21,558 nt of DNA from Bacteroides sp. UBA1773 (GTDB lineage: Bacteria > Bacteroidota > Bacteroidia > Bacteroidales > Bacteroidaceae), in the NCBI GenBank assembly GCA_002315285.1, contig DCGR01000040.1, positions 1 through 21,558 of the forward strand, read 5' to 3'. How positions within the stretch are numbered: the stretch's first letter is position 1; every line of letters begins with the position of its first letter. Of the stretch, positions 8,002 to 15,556 are shown one piece after another. The translations under genes were made by a program, and so were the position numbers. Under the pieces are notes generated by a model. That model ran no database searches, was not told the origin of the DNA, and worked only from the letters and a program-made list of their open reading frames with translations.

Positions 8002-8676
8002 ACAACCATTCACATGAAACAGTCCACTTGTTTTTTGTTGTTCGTGTCCTGTACACTATCGTTTCAAGGGTGTCAATCGCCCGACAACACGCAATTCACC
8101 GACATTGGTCAGGGATTTGAGACCCACGCCTTGTATGCGCCATGGTCGGGACTCGAAAACGATACCCGTTTCTGCTGCCACAGCACAACAGACCGCTTTC
8201 ACTTCAGTTTCGAGGTCAACGACTCCACATTGACGTTGACCGATTCTTACATGGGTGAGGATGATGTGAACCCCGAGGATCGTGTGGAACTTTTCTTCTG
8301 TTCGGACAAGGACATGAAGGAGTTGTACCACGGTGCCGAAATGGATCCCAACGGACATGCGCTCGACTTTGAGGCTCGTTCCGATCGCGAGCTCGACTCC
8401 AGCTGGAACTTCTCCACCCTGCAGTTGCATACTGCTTTCACGCCCACAGGTTACCGTGTGGGTGGCAGCATTGACCGAAGCGAGTTGCAGGAACTGGGTC
8501 TGGATTTGGAAAACGGATTCTGGATGGGTGTGTTCCAGGCCGACTTCAAACCCAATGGCGATGTGGTGTGGTACTCGCTCAAACCTACCGACGATGTTGA
8601 GGCCAACTTCCACCAGGCCAAGGTCATGTTCCCTTGCAAGATGACTCCCAAGGCAGAACGCCGTGGAGTGGTGATC
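8002..8676 (+). repeat. Tandem duplication, copy 2
   Basis: Partner of 7319-7993 at an offset of 683 bases. Near-identical blocks (about 8038-8180 and 8400-8600) flank a clearly more diverged block (about 8240-8400). Several differences in that block change amino acids. Confidence 0.9.
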
Positions 8677-9597
8677 TATCCTACCGACATAGCCTCAGTA
8701 GGGATTGACGAGTGGAAGAAACGCATCGAACTGAGTGGCATCAACTTAATAGGTATTCATGCTGCCACTTTCATGGAACCCATCGACTCGTTGGAGGTGT
8801 TCATGAAAAGCGGCTTGGGACAACAGCTCCTGCAAATGTGTAATGAGAGCCATGTGGATGTGGAATATGAATTGCATGCCGTGCAATACTTGTTGCCACG
8901 TGGCTTGTATGAAGCCCATCCCGAATATTTCATGCTCGATGCCGATGGGAAACGCAACCCACAGTACAACGCATGTTTCTCGTCCGATGAGGCTATTGAG
9001 GCCATGCGTCCGCAGGTAGAGAAATTGCTCGCTTGGTTGCATCCGACCACTCACCGCTACTACTTCTGGCCCGACGACGTGACTGGCATGACCTGCCATT
9101 GCGAACAATGCAGCAACCTGTCGGCTTCGGAACAGGCGCTTGTCTTTGAGAACAAGCTGTTGGCACTTCTCCGTCAATACGACCCTGAGGCAACACTGGC
9201 CCACATAGCTTACCACCAGACGTTGGAAGCTCCGCTGAAAGTCAAAGCTGCCGATGGCATATTCCTGGAGTTTGCGCCCATCAAGCGCGACTATTCACAG
9301 CCATTGGCTCCACAGGAGATCAAAGCGTTGAATGACAACTTGCTGGCATTTCCAGGCTATTCGCATCATGTACTCGAATATTGGCTGGACGAATCCATGT
9401 TCTCGTCGTGGAAACGCGATGCCTTGGTGCAATGGCCCGACAATTCCGAACGCTGTGCCAGCGACATACAGGCTTATCGCTTGCTTGGAGCCACTTCCAT
9501 CACTACCTTTGCCACTTGGCTCAACCAAGCATACATCAACCAATATGGCAGCACCGATGACATATTCAGACATTACGGACAGGCATTCCGACCATGA
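8014..9597 (+). CDS. Lipoprotein with CBM9-like N-terminal domain and DUF4838-like TIM-barrel domain
   Basis: A predicted 527-aa surface lipoprotein, probably a glycan-active or glycan-binding enzyme. The start at ATG 8014 (MKQSTC) is preferred over a TTG five codons upstream, because it matches the first copy and gives a clean signal peptide ending in SFQGC. Residues about 25-215 are the CBM9-like module. Residues about 217-520 resemble the DUF4838 family, an uncharacterised relative of glycoside-hydrolase TIM barrels. Supporting segments are GVVIYPTDIASVGIDEWKKR, the YYFWPDD motif and the CHCEQCSNL cysteine cluster. Catalytic residues are not established for this family; the conserved WPDD acidic pair is a candidate. 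It has no nearby SusC/SusD pair, which is unusual for a polysaccharide utilisation locus, so the substrate stays unknown. Confidence 0.8.
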   Translation: MKQSTCFLLFVSCTLSFQGCQSPDNTQFTDIGQGFETHALYAPWSGLENDTRFCCHSTTDRFHFSFEVNDSTLTLTDSYMGEDDVNPEDRVELFFCSDKDMKELYHGAEMDPNGHALDFEARSDRELDSSWNFSTLQLHTAFTPTGYRVGGSIDRSELQELGLDLENGFWMGVFQADFKPNGDVVWYSLKPTDDVEANFHQAKVMFPCKMTPKAERRGVVIYPTDIASVGIDEWKKRIELSGINLIGIHAATFMEPIDSLEVFMKSGLGQQLLQMCNESHVDVEYELHAVQYLLPRGLYEAHPEYFMLDADGKRNPQYNACFSSDEAIEAMRPQVEKLLAWLHPTTHRYYFWPDDVTGMTCHCEQCSNLSASEQALVFENKLLALLRQYDPEATLAHIAYHQTLEAPLKVKAADGIFLEFAPIKRDYSQPLAPQEIKALNDNLLAFPGYSHHVLEYWLDESMFSSWKRDALVQWPDNSERCASDIQAYRLLGATSITTFATWLNQAYINQYGSTDDIFRHYGQAFRP

Positions 9598-9790
9598 GCC
9601 TAAGAGGGTTTCCTGATCCGAATGGGGACACATGGACGACGGCGAAAACGATGAAGATTCACGTCTTGGCTTATTGTTGGCTTTAGTCGCGGATTTTTTG
9701 TCATTTTCAAATTGCCGTCCACGGGTGGTTTCTGATGGGTTGATTTCTTTTCTCATGTTGATGACATTGCGTTGGAATTGGAATGCGAAG
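9598..9790 (-). other. Gap with a possible gene remnant
   Basis: This 193-bp stretch separates the convergent lipoprotein and phosphatidyltransferase genes. On the minus strand an ATG at 9756 opens a short reading frame, MRKEINPSETTRGRQFE. From memory this resembles the N-terminus of Bacteroidetes CatA-like acetyltransferases (…INPxETxRxxxFExW…). The resemblance stops after 17 residues and becomes a Lys/Ser/Asn-rich tail running antisense into the lipoprotein gene. It may be a broken gene end or chance. I see no terminator with a T run here. Confidence 0.2.
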
Positions 9791-10318
9791 TCACTGAAAA
9801 TCTTCTTGTGCCATTCGAAGAATCAAGATATTTTCTTGTATGGCAGCGAAAAGTGCAACAATGGTGATGCCCCATGCCGCGAGCGGGAAATATGGTTGGT
9901 TGATGGCGAAGGTTCCCACCCATAGCAGAATTCCTGTGACTTTGTTGGCTTTTGTGTGGAGAAAGTGGATCTTATGGGTCAAATGGAGTGAAACAATCGC
10001 GTTGGAAATCCTAATGAGGATGATGAGCGACATTGCAATCCAAATGGATAAGGGAAGATGTCGCAGGCAAGGAAACAGTTTGTAGCCGACGGTGAGGACA
10101 AACAGAAAGTCGGCCATACTGTCTGACCTGGCTCCAAACAGACTCTCCACTTTCCATCGTCGAGCCAAAAATCCATCAAGCATGTCGGTTATTCCTGCCG
10201 ACAGAAACAGAAACCAGAAACAGGTCGTGCAAGCCCTTGCGTCCAAGAGTAACATACACAAGGATATTCTTGTGAAAGAAAGCATGTTGGGAATGTTCGC
10301 CCTGTTGAAGACCTTCAT
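9791..10318 (-). CDS. CDP-alcohol phosphatidyltransferase family membrane protein
   Basis: Integral membrane enzyme that transfers a phosphatidyl group from CDP-diacylglycerol to an alcohol. The products in this family are phosphatidylglycerophosphate, phosphatidylserine, phosphatidylinositol and related lipids. The signature D-x2-D-G-x2-A-R-x8-G-x3-D-x3-D is perfect: D45, D48, G49, A52, R53, G62, D66, D70. These are the metal- and CDP-binding residues. At 175 aa with about five or six hydrophobic segments the protein is slightly shorter than a typical PgsA. The acceptor alcohol cannot be read from sequence. Its ATG overlaps the stop of the DUF5131 gene by four bases (10315-10318), so translation is likely coupled to it. 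It is the last gene of the truA operon. Confidence 0.88.
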   Translation of the reverse strand: MKVFNRANIPNMLSFTRISLCMLLLDARACTTCFWFLFLSAGITDMLDGFLARRWKVESLFGARSDSMADFLFVLTVGYKLFPCLRHLPLSIWIAMSLIILIRISNAIVSLHLTHKIHFLHTKANKVTGILLWVGTFAINQPYFPLAAWGITIVALFAAIQENILILRMAQEDFQ

Positions 10319-11142
10319 GGCTCTTCGAGAGGATAGTCGCTATCACTCCATCCAAACTTCACCTGTTCGGGTGTCATGCATTTGCCAGTGCGGTAGTCGA
10401 TGTCGGCTTTGTGGGCTTGCGAGAGCTGGAAACATCGGCGAATATGGTAGAGTCGGCCATCCTTGACGAATCGTGCTCCAGTCTGGTGGAAACGGAAGGG
10501 GATGCCAGAGGCAATGCATTGCTCACGAATGGCAAGGACCCAATCGTAATGGCAAGGACGGGCATCGGAACCTGACTCGCCGCCTACTGACACTTCCTCA
10601 ATGGTCGGATCGAGATGTGCCGAGAGATTGACTGGCCCTATCAGTGGAGCCACTATGATGCTTTTGTGCTTGATGGGCAACGACTTGAAGATGGGTATGC
10701 GGTAGTCGGCCATGGCTTGGTTCTCTACGGTGCAGCCTATGAGTACATTGTCATAGCCTTCGCCCCAATCGGGTGGAGTACACTGGCGAAAACGGTCGAT
10801 GCGCTTGGTGAAAAAATAAAACCACAGGTCGCTTCTTTGCCGCATCATCTGCCAGCATTGCATCCGCCATTCATCGGCATCGCGGAGAAGGAAGTCGGAG
10901 GTGAAGCAGGTGAACACGATTTTCCCGCTCTCGATTTTCCATGTCTTGTCGCGTTTCCGCTTGATGGGAAGGTCGAAGTTCCCGGTTTTCCTACATTCGC
11001 TGCTTGAATGCCCAATGCCATACATCCCATCCTGCCGATACACGTAACAGTACTTGCATCCGGGGCTTATCTTGGTACATCCGTGCCAAGGATTCCAGTC
11101 GGCGTATGTGTTGCAGCGAGTCATTGGTGTCAGGAATGTCAT
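10315..11142 (-). CDS. DUF5131 / phage Gp37-Gp68-like protein with a Cx6CxxC cluster
   Basis: A 275-aa protein of the DUF5131 (phage Gp37Gp68) family, whose biochemical function is not established. The family hallmark WNPWHGCTKISPGCKYCYVY is present. Its cysteines C22, C29 and C32 form a C-x6-C-x2-C set that resembles a variant radical-SAM iron-sulfur site. Later conserved blocks are also visible: FTCFTSDFLLRDADEW, FFTKRIDRF, VLIGCTVENQ and VSVGGESGSDARPCHYDW. An alternative start six codons downstream (MTRCNTYADW) is equally good. The gene overlaps the EamA gene stop (ATGA, 11139-11142) and the next gene start in the same way. It is therefore embedded in a chromosomal operon, not in an obvious prophage. 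An unusual tRNA- or base-modifying role is possible given truA upstream, but that is speculation. Confidence 0.85.
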   Translation of the reverse strand: MTFLTPMTRCNTYADWNPWHGCTKISPGCKYCYVYRQDGMYGIGHSSSECRKTGNFDLPIKRKRDKTWKIESGKIVFTCFTSDFLLRDADEWRMQCWQMMRQRSDLWFYFFTKRIDRFRQCTPPDWGEGYDNVLIGCTVENQAMADYRIPIFKSLPIKHKSIIVAPLIGPVNLSAHLDPTIEEVSVGGESGSDARPCHYDWVLAIREQCIASGIPFRFHQTGARFVKDGRLYHIRRCFQLSQAHKADIDYRTGKCMTPEQVKFGWSDSDYPLEEP

Positions 11143-12008
11143 TGGGAGCTACCTAAGTAGAGCAACAGCATACTGATGAAGACCAGTGCGAGGTCGAAAG
11201 CCTTGCTTCGGAGGTTCTTTTCGTGAAACACCATTGCTCCGAAGCAGAACGATACCAGCACGGAGCCACGGCGGATCATGGAGACAACCGAGATGAGGGC
11301 ATCGTCGAGGCTGAGTGCCTGGAAGTAGGCGTAATCGGCTGCCGAGAGGAATATGGAGATGCAAAGGATGGCCCAATGCCAATGGAATCGTCTGGAAAAA
11401 TGGCGTTGTGTGAGCAGGACAATGCCCATGAAGAGCATCTGGTAGAGGTTGTCCCACGACTGTACCAGCCAGCGGTCGATGCCTGCACCTTGTCCGAGGG
11501 GTGCCATGAGATACTTGTCGTAGAGGGCACTGATTGCGCCTAGGATGGCGGCCAGAATGACATGGTAAATCCAGCGGTTATGGGCAAAGCGTATGCCTTC
11601 GCGTCGGCCACTCCGACTGAGCAGATAGACGGAAGTGACGGTGAGGATTACTCCTGACCATTGCCACAGGTTGAGGCGTTCGCCGAACATGAGGAGTGCA
11701 CCCACCAACACCCACACGGGGCGGGTGGCATTGATGGGTCCCACGATGGTGATGGGCAGGTTCTTGATGCCCAAGTAGCCGAATATCCACGATGCCAACA
11801 CGATGGCGGATTTGAGCACGATGAGGCGTTGCTGTTCCCAACAAAAGTCGGGGGCTGTGCTGATGATGACAGGCAAGAAAACAAGCGTGGAGAAGAGGGT
11901 GTTGAGAAACAACACGGGCATGACGGCATTGTCGCGTAAGGAGAGCTTCTTAAACACGTCGTAGAAGCCGAGTAACGTAGCCGATAGGAAGGATAACAGT
12001 AGCCACAT
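11139..12008 (-). CDS. EamA/DMT-superfamily transporter
   Basis: A 289-aa inner-membrane protein with about ten predicted transmembrane helices in two similar halves, the layout of EamA (drug/metabolite transporter) proteins. The first half starts MWLLLSFLSATLLGFYDVFKK and includes the helix-loop FGYLGIKNLPITIVGPINAT. The second half includes ILGAISALYDKYLMAPLG and ends in a Lys/Arg-flanked final helix. EamA members export amino acids, nucleosides or other metabolites; the substrate is unknown here. It starts 26 bp after truA and its stop overlaps the start of the DUF5131 gene. Database hits to "GRP family sugar transporter" or "DMT family" would be consistent. Confidence 0.85.
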   Translation of the reverse strand: MWLLLSFLSATLLGFYDVFKKLSLRDNAVMPVLFLNTLFSTLVFLPVIISTAPDFCWEQQRLIVLKSAIVLASWIFGYLGIKNLPITIVGPINATRPVWVLVGALLMFGERLNLWQWSGVILTVTSVYLLSRSGRREGIRFAHNRWIYHVILAAILGAISALYDKYLMAPLGQGAGIDRWLVQSWDNLYQMLFMGIVLLTQRHFSRRFHWHWAILCISIFLSAADYAYFQALSLDDALISVVSMIRRGSVLVSFCFGAMVFHEKNLRSKAFDLALVFISMLLLYLGSSQ

Positions 12009-12034
12009 GGGGATATTCGCAGTTTTGCGATTTG

Positions 12035-12823
12035 CTATTTGCTTTCGATTGTAAGAGGTCGTTTCGCAACAGATGGCGATGGGAAAATGCTTTCAGGATA
12101 GTCGATGTGCTCAAGGAAAAGGCCGTGGGCGGGTACGCTGTTGCCCGCATCGCAACGGTTCTTGCACTCGATGACCTTTCGGAATCCTTCGATGGTGAGA
12201 TGGCCTCGGCCTACTTCGATAAGAGTGCCGACGATGGCACGGACCATGTTGCGCAGGAAACGGTCGGCCTGTATGGTGAACACCCAAGTGTTGTTGTCGC
12301 CTGGAGCCCATCGGGCATGCATGATGCGGCAGTTGTTGGTCTTCACATCGGTGTGCAGCTTGCTGAAACTGGTAAAGTCAGTGTAGAGGGCAAGGCAGTC
12401 GGCGGCTCGATTCATGAGGTCGAAATCGAGGACGTAGCCCACACGCCAGGCATATTGGCGCAGAAAGGGATGCTTGCAACTGGTGATGTAGTAGCGGTAT
12501 GTGCGGCTGGTGGCATCGAAACGGGCATGGGCTTCCGGAGTGACGTGACATACTTCATACACGCTGATGTCGGGTGGCAACAGGCGATTGAGCTTGGCTG
12601 TTACCTGAGCAGTGTCGAGTGGGGTAGGGGCATCGAAATGGGCCACCATGAGTCGGGCATGCACGCCCGCATCGGTGCGCCCTGCTCCCACCACCTCGGC
12701 AGGAAAGCGCAGGAAAGTGGAAAGCGCTTCTTGTAGTGCCTGTTGCACGCTTGCATTATGTGGCTGTATTTGCCAACCGTGGTAATTGCTCCCATCGAAG
12801 GCCAGATAAATGAAATATCGCAC
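12035..12823 (-). CDS. truA: tRNA pseudouridine(38-40) synthase
   Basis: Converts uridines 38-40 in the anticodon arm of many tRNAs to pseudouridine. With the GTG start at 12823 the protein has 262 aa and opens with VRYFIYLAFDGSNYHGWQIQ, the normal TruA start. The catalytic motif GAGRTDAGVHA carries the nucleophile D51. Further conserved parts are YRYYI and the C-terminal FLRNMVRAIVGTLIEVG. An ATG 20 codons upstream (12883) also opens the frame. A TATCTTTG -7 box lies at 12854-12861, inside that extension, so the transcript would begin downstream of 12883. This makes the GTG start the better choice. First gene of a four-gene operon. Confidence 0.95.
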   Translation of the reverse strand: MRYFIYLAFDGSNYHGWQIQPHNASVQQALQEALSTFLRFPAEVVGAGRTDAGVHARLMVAHFDAPTPLDTAQVTAKLNRLLPPDISVYEVCHVTPEAHARFDATSRTYRYYITSCKHPFLRQYAWRVGYVLDFDLMNRAADCLALYTDFTSFSKLHTDVKTNNCRIMHARWAPGDNNTWVFTIQADRFLRNMVRAIVGTLIEVGRGHLTIEGFRKVIECKNRCDAGNSVPAHGLFLEHIDYPESIFPSPSVAKRPLTIESK

Positions 12824-12853
12824 TTTGTGAAATGTGTTGGTTGAAATTTTGTG

Positions 12854-12861
12854 CAAAGATA
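12854..12861 (-). promoter_or_regulatory. Bacteroidetes -7 box for the truA operon
   Basis: The minus strand reads TATCTTTG, a match to TAnnTTTG, 30 bp before the truA GTG. It is arranged back to back with the phoH box. The box decides against the longer truA reading frame. Confidence 0.6.
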
Positions 12862-12883
12862 ATGTAAATTGAGGAAAATACAT

Positions 12884-12891
12884 TACTTTTG
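12884..12891 (+). promoter_or_regulatory. Bacteroidetes -7 box for the phoH cluster
   Basis: TACTTTTG matches TAnnTTTG and ends 18 bp before the phoH ATG at 12910, giving a short leader of about 10-12 bases. It excludes the in-frame TTG at 12889 as the start, which would lie within the box. Confidence 0.6.
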
Positions 12892-12909
12892 CGCGTGAAT
12901 TGGAAAAGC

Positions 12910-13863
12910 ATGATAGAAAAGCATATCGTACTGGAGGATGCCGATCCTGTAGTGTTCTATGGGGTGAACAATGTCAATTTTCAGATGATCAAGGCATTGT
13001 TTCCGAAGCTGCGCCTTGTGGCACGCGACAATGTGATTCGTGTGATGGGGGATGAAGAGGAGATGTGTGCATTGGAGGATGTGGTAACCTTGTTGGAGAA
13101 ACACTGTGTGCAGTATAACACGTTGACAGAAGAGGTGATTGTTGACATCGTGAACGGACGCAAGCCACAACACGAATATGGCAATGAGGCCATAGTGTTC
13201 AGCGTGGGCGGTCGGCCGATAATTCCTCGCACAGCCAACCAGTCGAAGCTGGTGGACGATTTCGAGACCCACGACATGCTGTTTGCCATTGGTCCTGCCG
13301 GAACGGGTAAGACGTACGTAGCCATCGCTCTTGCTGTGAAGGCTTTGAAAAACAAGCAAATCAAGAAAATCATATTGTGCAGGCCGGCGGTGGAGGCTGG
13401 CGAAAAACTGGGCTTCCTTCCTGGCGATATGCGCGATAAGATTGACCCTTATCTGCGACCACTCTATGATGCGCTTCAGGACATGATTCCAGCAACACGC
13501 CTGAAGGAAATGATGGAAATGGACATCATCCAGATAGCACCCTTGGCATTCATGCGCGGACGTACACTCAACGATGCGGTGGTGATACTCGATGAGGCCC
13601 AGAACACGACTACCCAGCAGCTGAAGATGTTTTTGACACGTATGGGTCAGAACACCAAGATGATAGTGACAGGCGACATGACCCAGATAGACTTGCCCAA
13701 CACGCAACGTTCGGGCTTGCTGCAGGCCATGTGCATACTAAAAGATTTGAAAGGAATCAGTTTCGTGGAACTGAACAGAAAGGATATCGTGCGGCATAAG
13801 TTGGTGACGCGCATTGTGGAAGCTTACGAAGCGTATGAGAAGAAGGAGAAAATAACACAATAA
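12910..13863 (+). CDS. phoH: PhoH family ATPase
   Basis: Cytoplasmic P-loop ATPase of the PhoH family, related to helicase domains. In other bacteria PhoH-like proteins are linked to RNA metabolism and ribosome maturation, and the exact reaction is unsettled. The 317-aa product has an N-terminal domain (about 1-90), a Walker A GPAGTGKT at residues 128-135 and a Walker B VVILDEAQN at 224-232. The family block RPAVEAGEKLGFLPGDM lies at about 158-174. ATG 12910 is chosen because the predicted transcription start lies after the alternative TTG at 12889. First gene of a plus-strand cluster; purC follows after 19 bp. Confidence 0.93.
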   Translation: MIEKHIVLEDADPVVFYGVNNVNFQMIKALFPKLRLVARDNVIRVMGDEEEMCALEDVVTLLEKHCVQYNTLTEEVIVDIVNGRKPQHEYGNEAIVFSVGGRPIIPRTANQSKLVDDFETHDMLFAIGPAGTGKTYVAIALAVKALKNKQIKKIILCRPAVEAGEKLGFLPGDMRDKIDPYLRPLYDALQDMIPATRLKEMMEMDIIQIAPLAFMRGRTLNDAVVILDEAQNTTTQQLKMFLTRMGQNTKMIVTGDMTQIDLPNTQRSGLLQAMCILKDLKGISFVELNRKDIVRHKLVTRIVEAYEAYEKKEKITQ

Positions 13864-13882
13864 TATTCGAAAAAGAGTCGTT

Positions 13883-14827
13883 ATGAAAGCATTAACCCAG
13901 ACGGAATTCAAGTTTGACGGACAGAAAAGCGTGTACCACGGAAAGGTGCGCGATGTGTATAACATCAACGATAGCCAGCTTGTGATGGTGGCAACCGACC
14001 GTATTTCGGCTTTCGATGTGATTTTGCCCAAAGGCATCCCTTTCAAAGGACAGATATTGAATCAGATAGCAGCAAAATTCCTCGATGCCTCCACCGACAT
14101 CTGCCCCAACTGGAAACAGGCTACTCCCGACCCCATGGTCACCGTGGGCGTGATGTGCGAGGGATTCCCGGTGGAGATGATTGTGCGTGGTTACCTGTGC
14201 GGTAGCGCATGGCGTGCCTACAAGAGTGGGGTACGCGAAATCTGTGGTGTGGAATTGCCCGAAGGCATGCGTGAAAACGAACGTTTTCCGCAACCAATCA
14301 TCACTCCTACCACCAAGGCAGAGATCGGAGAACACGATGCCGATATTTCGAAAGAGGAAATCCTACAGCGTGGGTTGGCCACTCCAGAGGAATATGCCTT
14401 GCTGGAGAAATATGCTTTGGCGTTGTTTGAACGTGGTACACAGATAGCTGCTGAACGCGGACTGATACTGGTGGACACAAAATATGAATTTGGCAAGCAC
14501 GATGGAACCATCTACTTGATGGACGAGATACACACTCCCGATTCAAGCCGCTATTTCTATGCAGAAGGCTATGAGGAACGCTTTGCGCAAGGGAAACCTC
14601 AAAGACAACTGTCAAAGGAGTTCGTGCGCGAATGGCTTATGGACAATGGCTTCCAGGGCAAGGAAGGCCAACAAGTGCCTGAGATGACCGATGAGATTGT
14701 CGATGCCATCAGTGCCCGTTACATGGAATTGTATGAACATATCACGGGCGAGAAGTTCGAGCAAGCCGATGCGACACAGGACATCGCGCAACGCATCGGA
14801 CATAACGTGGCAAGCTATTTGGACTGA
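13883..14827 (+). CDS. purC: Phosphoribosylaminoimidazole-succinocarboxamide synthase (SAICAR synthetase)
   Basis: Catalyses the ATP-dependent joining of CAIR with L-aspartate to give SAICAR, a late step of purine biosynthesis. The 314-aa protein is the longer form common in Bacteroidetes and yeast, compared with about 240 aa in Escherichia coli. Conserved segments are the ATP-grasp-like start YHGKVRDVYNI, the ATDRISAFDVILP block, EMIVRGYLCGSAWRAY and ILVDTKYEFG followed by DEIHTPDSSRYF. It lies 19 bp after phoH and 3 bp before the methyltransferase gene, so it is almost certainly co-transcribed with both. Confidence 0.97.
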   Translation: MKALTQTEFKFDGQKSVYHGKVRDVYNINDSQLVMVATDRISAFDVILPKGIPFKGQILNQIAAKFLDASTDICPNWKQATPDPMVTVGVMCEGFPVEMIVRGYLCGSAWRAYKSGVREICGVELPEGMRENERFPQPIITPTTKAEIGEHDADISKEEILQRGLATPEEYALLEKYALALFERGTQIAAERGLILVDTKYEFGKHDGTIYLMDEIHTPDSSRYFYAEGYEERFAQGKPQRQLSKEFVREWLMDNGFQGKEGQQVPEMTDEIVDAISARYMELYEHITGEKFEQADATQDIAQRIGHNVASYLD

Positions 14828-14830
14828 GAA

Positions 14831-15556
14831 ATGGATTATCCTCAGGAGCAGATAAAACCTTACGGAGAGGTAGGCAGCAAAACGGAGCAGGTGGAGAAAA
14901 TGTTCAACCACATTGCGCCGGCTTACGACAAGCTGAATCATTTGCTGTCGTTCGACATTGACAAACTGTGGCGTCGAAGAGCCATCCGTAAACTCAGTTG
15001 CCTGCATCCTGAGCGCATCTTGGATGTGGCTACCGGTACGGGCGATTTTGCCATTCATACGTATGAGCAAGTGCGCCCGACCGAGATGGTGGCTGTTGAC
15101 ATCAGTGAGGGCATGCTACGGCAGGCTCGTACTAAGGCCGAAGGACTGGACATCAGTTTCCGCCAGGCCGATTGTATGGCGCTGCCTTTTGCCGACAATC
15201 ATTTTGATGTGGTGACTGTGGCATTCGGCGTGCGGAATTTCGAGCATCTTGACCGTGGACTGTGTGAGATGCAGCGGGTGTTGCGGACGGACGGACGGCT
15301 CATCGTGCTGGAATTGTCGGAGCCAACCTCTTTCCCCATGAGGCAACTCTACCAGTTGTACTCGAAAGTCGTATTGCCTAATGTCGGGCGATTTGTCTCA
15401 CACGACAAGGCTGCTTATAAGTACCTGCCACAGAGCATCAAGGCGTTTCCGCGGGCTGTGCAGATGAGGCAGATATTGTTGCACGATGGATTCAGAAAAG
15501 TGAATGTCCATTGTCTTACAGGTGGTGTTTGTACCCTTTACGAAGCTGTGAAATGA
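14831..15556 (+). CDS. menG: Demethylmenaquinone methyltransferase (UbiE/MenG family)
   Basis: SAM-dependent C-methyltransferase that converts demethylmenaquinone to menaquinone in the last step of quinone synthesis. Bacteroidales use menaquinone, so the MenG role is favoured over the ubiquinone one. The 241-aa sequence has VEKMFNHIAPAYDKLNHLLS, SAM motif I ILDVATGTGDFAI, motif II VAVDISEGML and the family signature FGVRNFEHLDRGL. The C-terminal GGVCTLYEAVK is also typical. It starts 3 bp after purC and its stop overlaps the aroE start as ATGA (15553-15556). Confidence 0.95.
   Translation: MDYPQEQIKPYGEVGSKTEQVEKMFNHIAPAYDKLNHLLSFDIDKLWRRRAIRKLSCLHPERILDVATGTGDFAIHTYEQVRPTEMVAVDISEGMLRQARTKAEGLDISFRQADCMALPFADNHFDVVTVAFGVRNFEHLDRGLCEMQRVLRTDGRLIVLELSEPTSFPMRQLYQLYSKVVLPNVGRFVSHDKAAYKYLPQSIKAFPRAVQMRQILLHDGFRKVNVHCLTGGVCTLYEAVK

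Noticed and set aside
7373..8613. Two long minus-strand frames over the duplicated lipoprotein region
   Set aside because: Both are antisense copies of the same duplicated codons, and their similarity to each other follows from the duplication.
9295..9756. 153-aa minus-strand gene overlapping the end of the DUF4838-like gene
   Set aside because: Two thirds of it is antisense to a supported gene. Only the first 17 residues are of interest, and these are reported as a possible remnant.
10315..11142. Prophage remnant suggested by the Gp37/Gp68-like name
   Set aside because: No other phage gene, integrase or attachment site is nearby, and the gene overlaps two chromosomal genes in an operon.
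12032..12736. 234-aa plus-strand reading frame opposite truA
   Set aside because: Antisense shadow of truA, without family features.
12883..13707. 274-aa minus-strand reading frame opposite phoH
   Set aside because: Antisense of a well-supported PhoH ATPase, rich in His and Cys as shadows often are.
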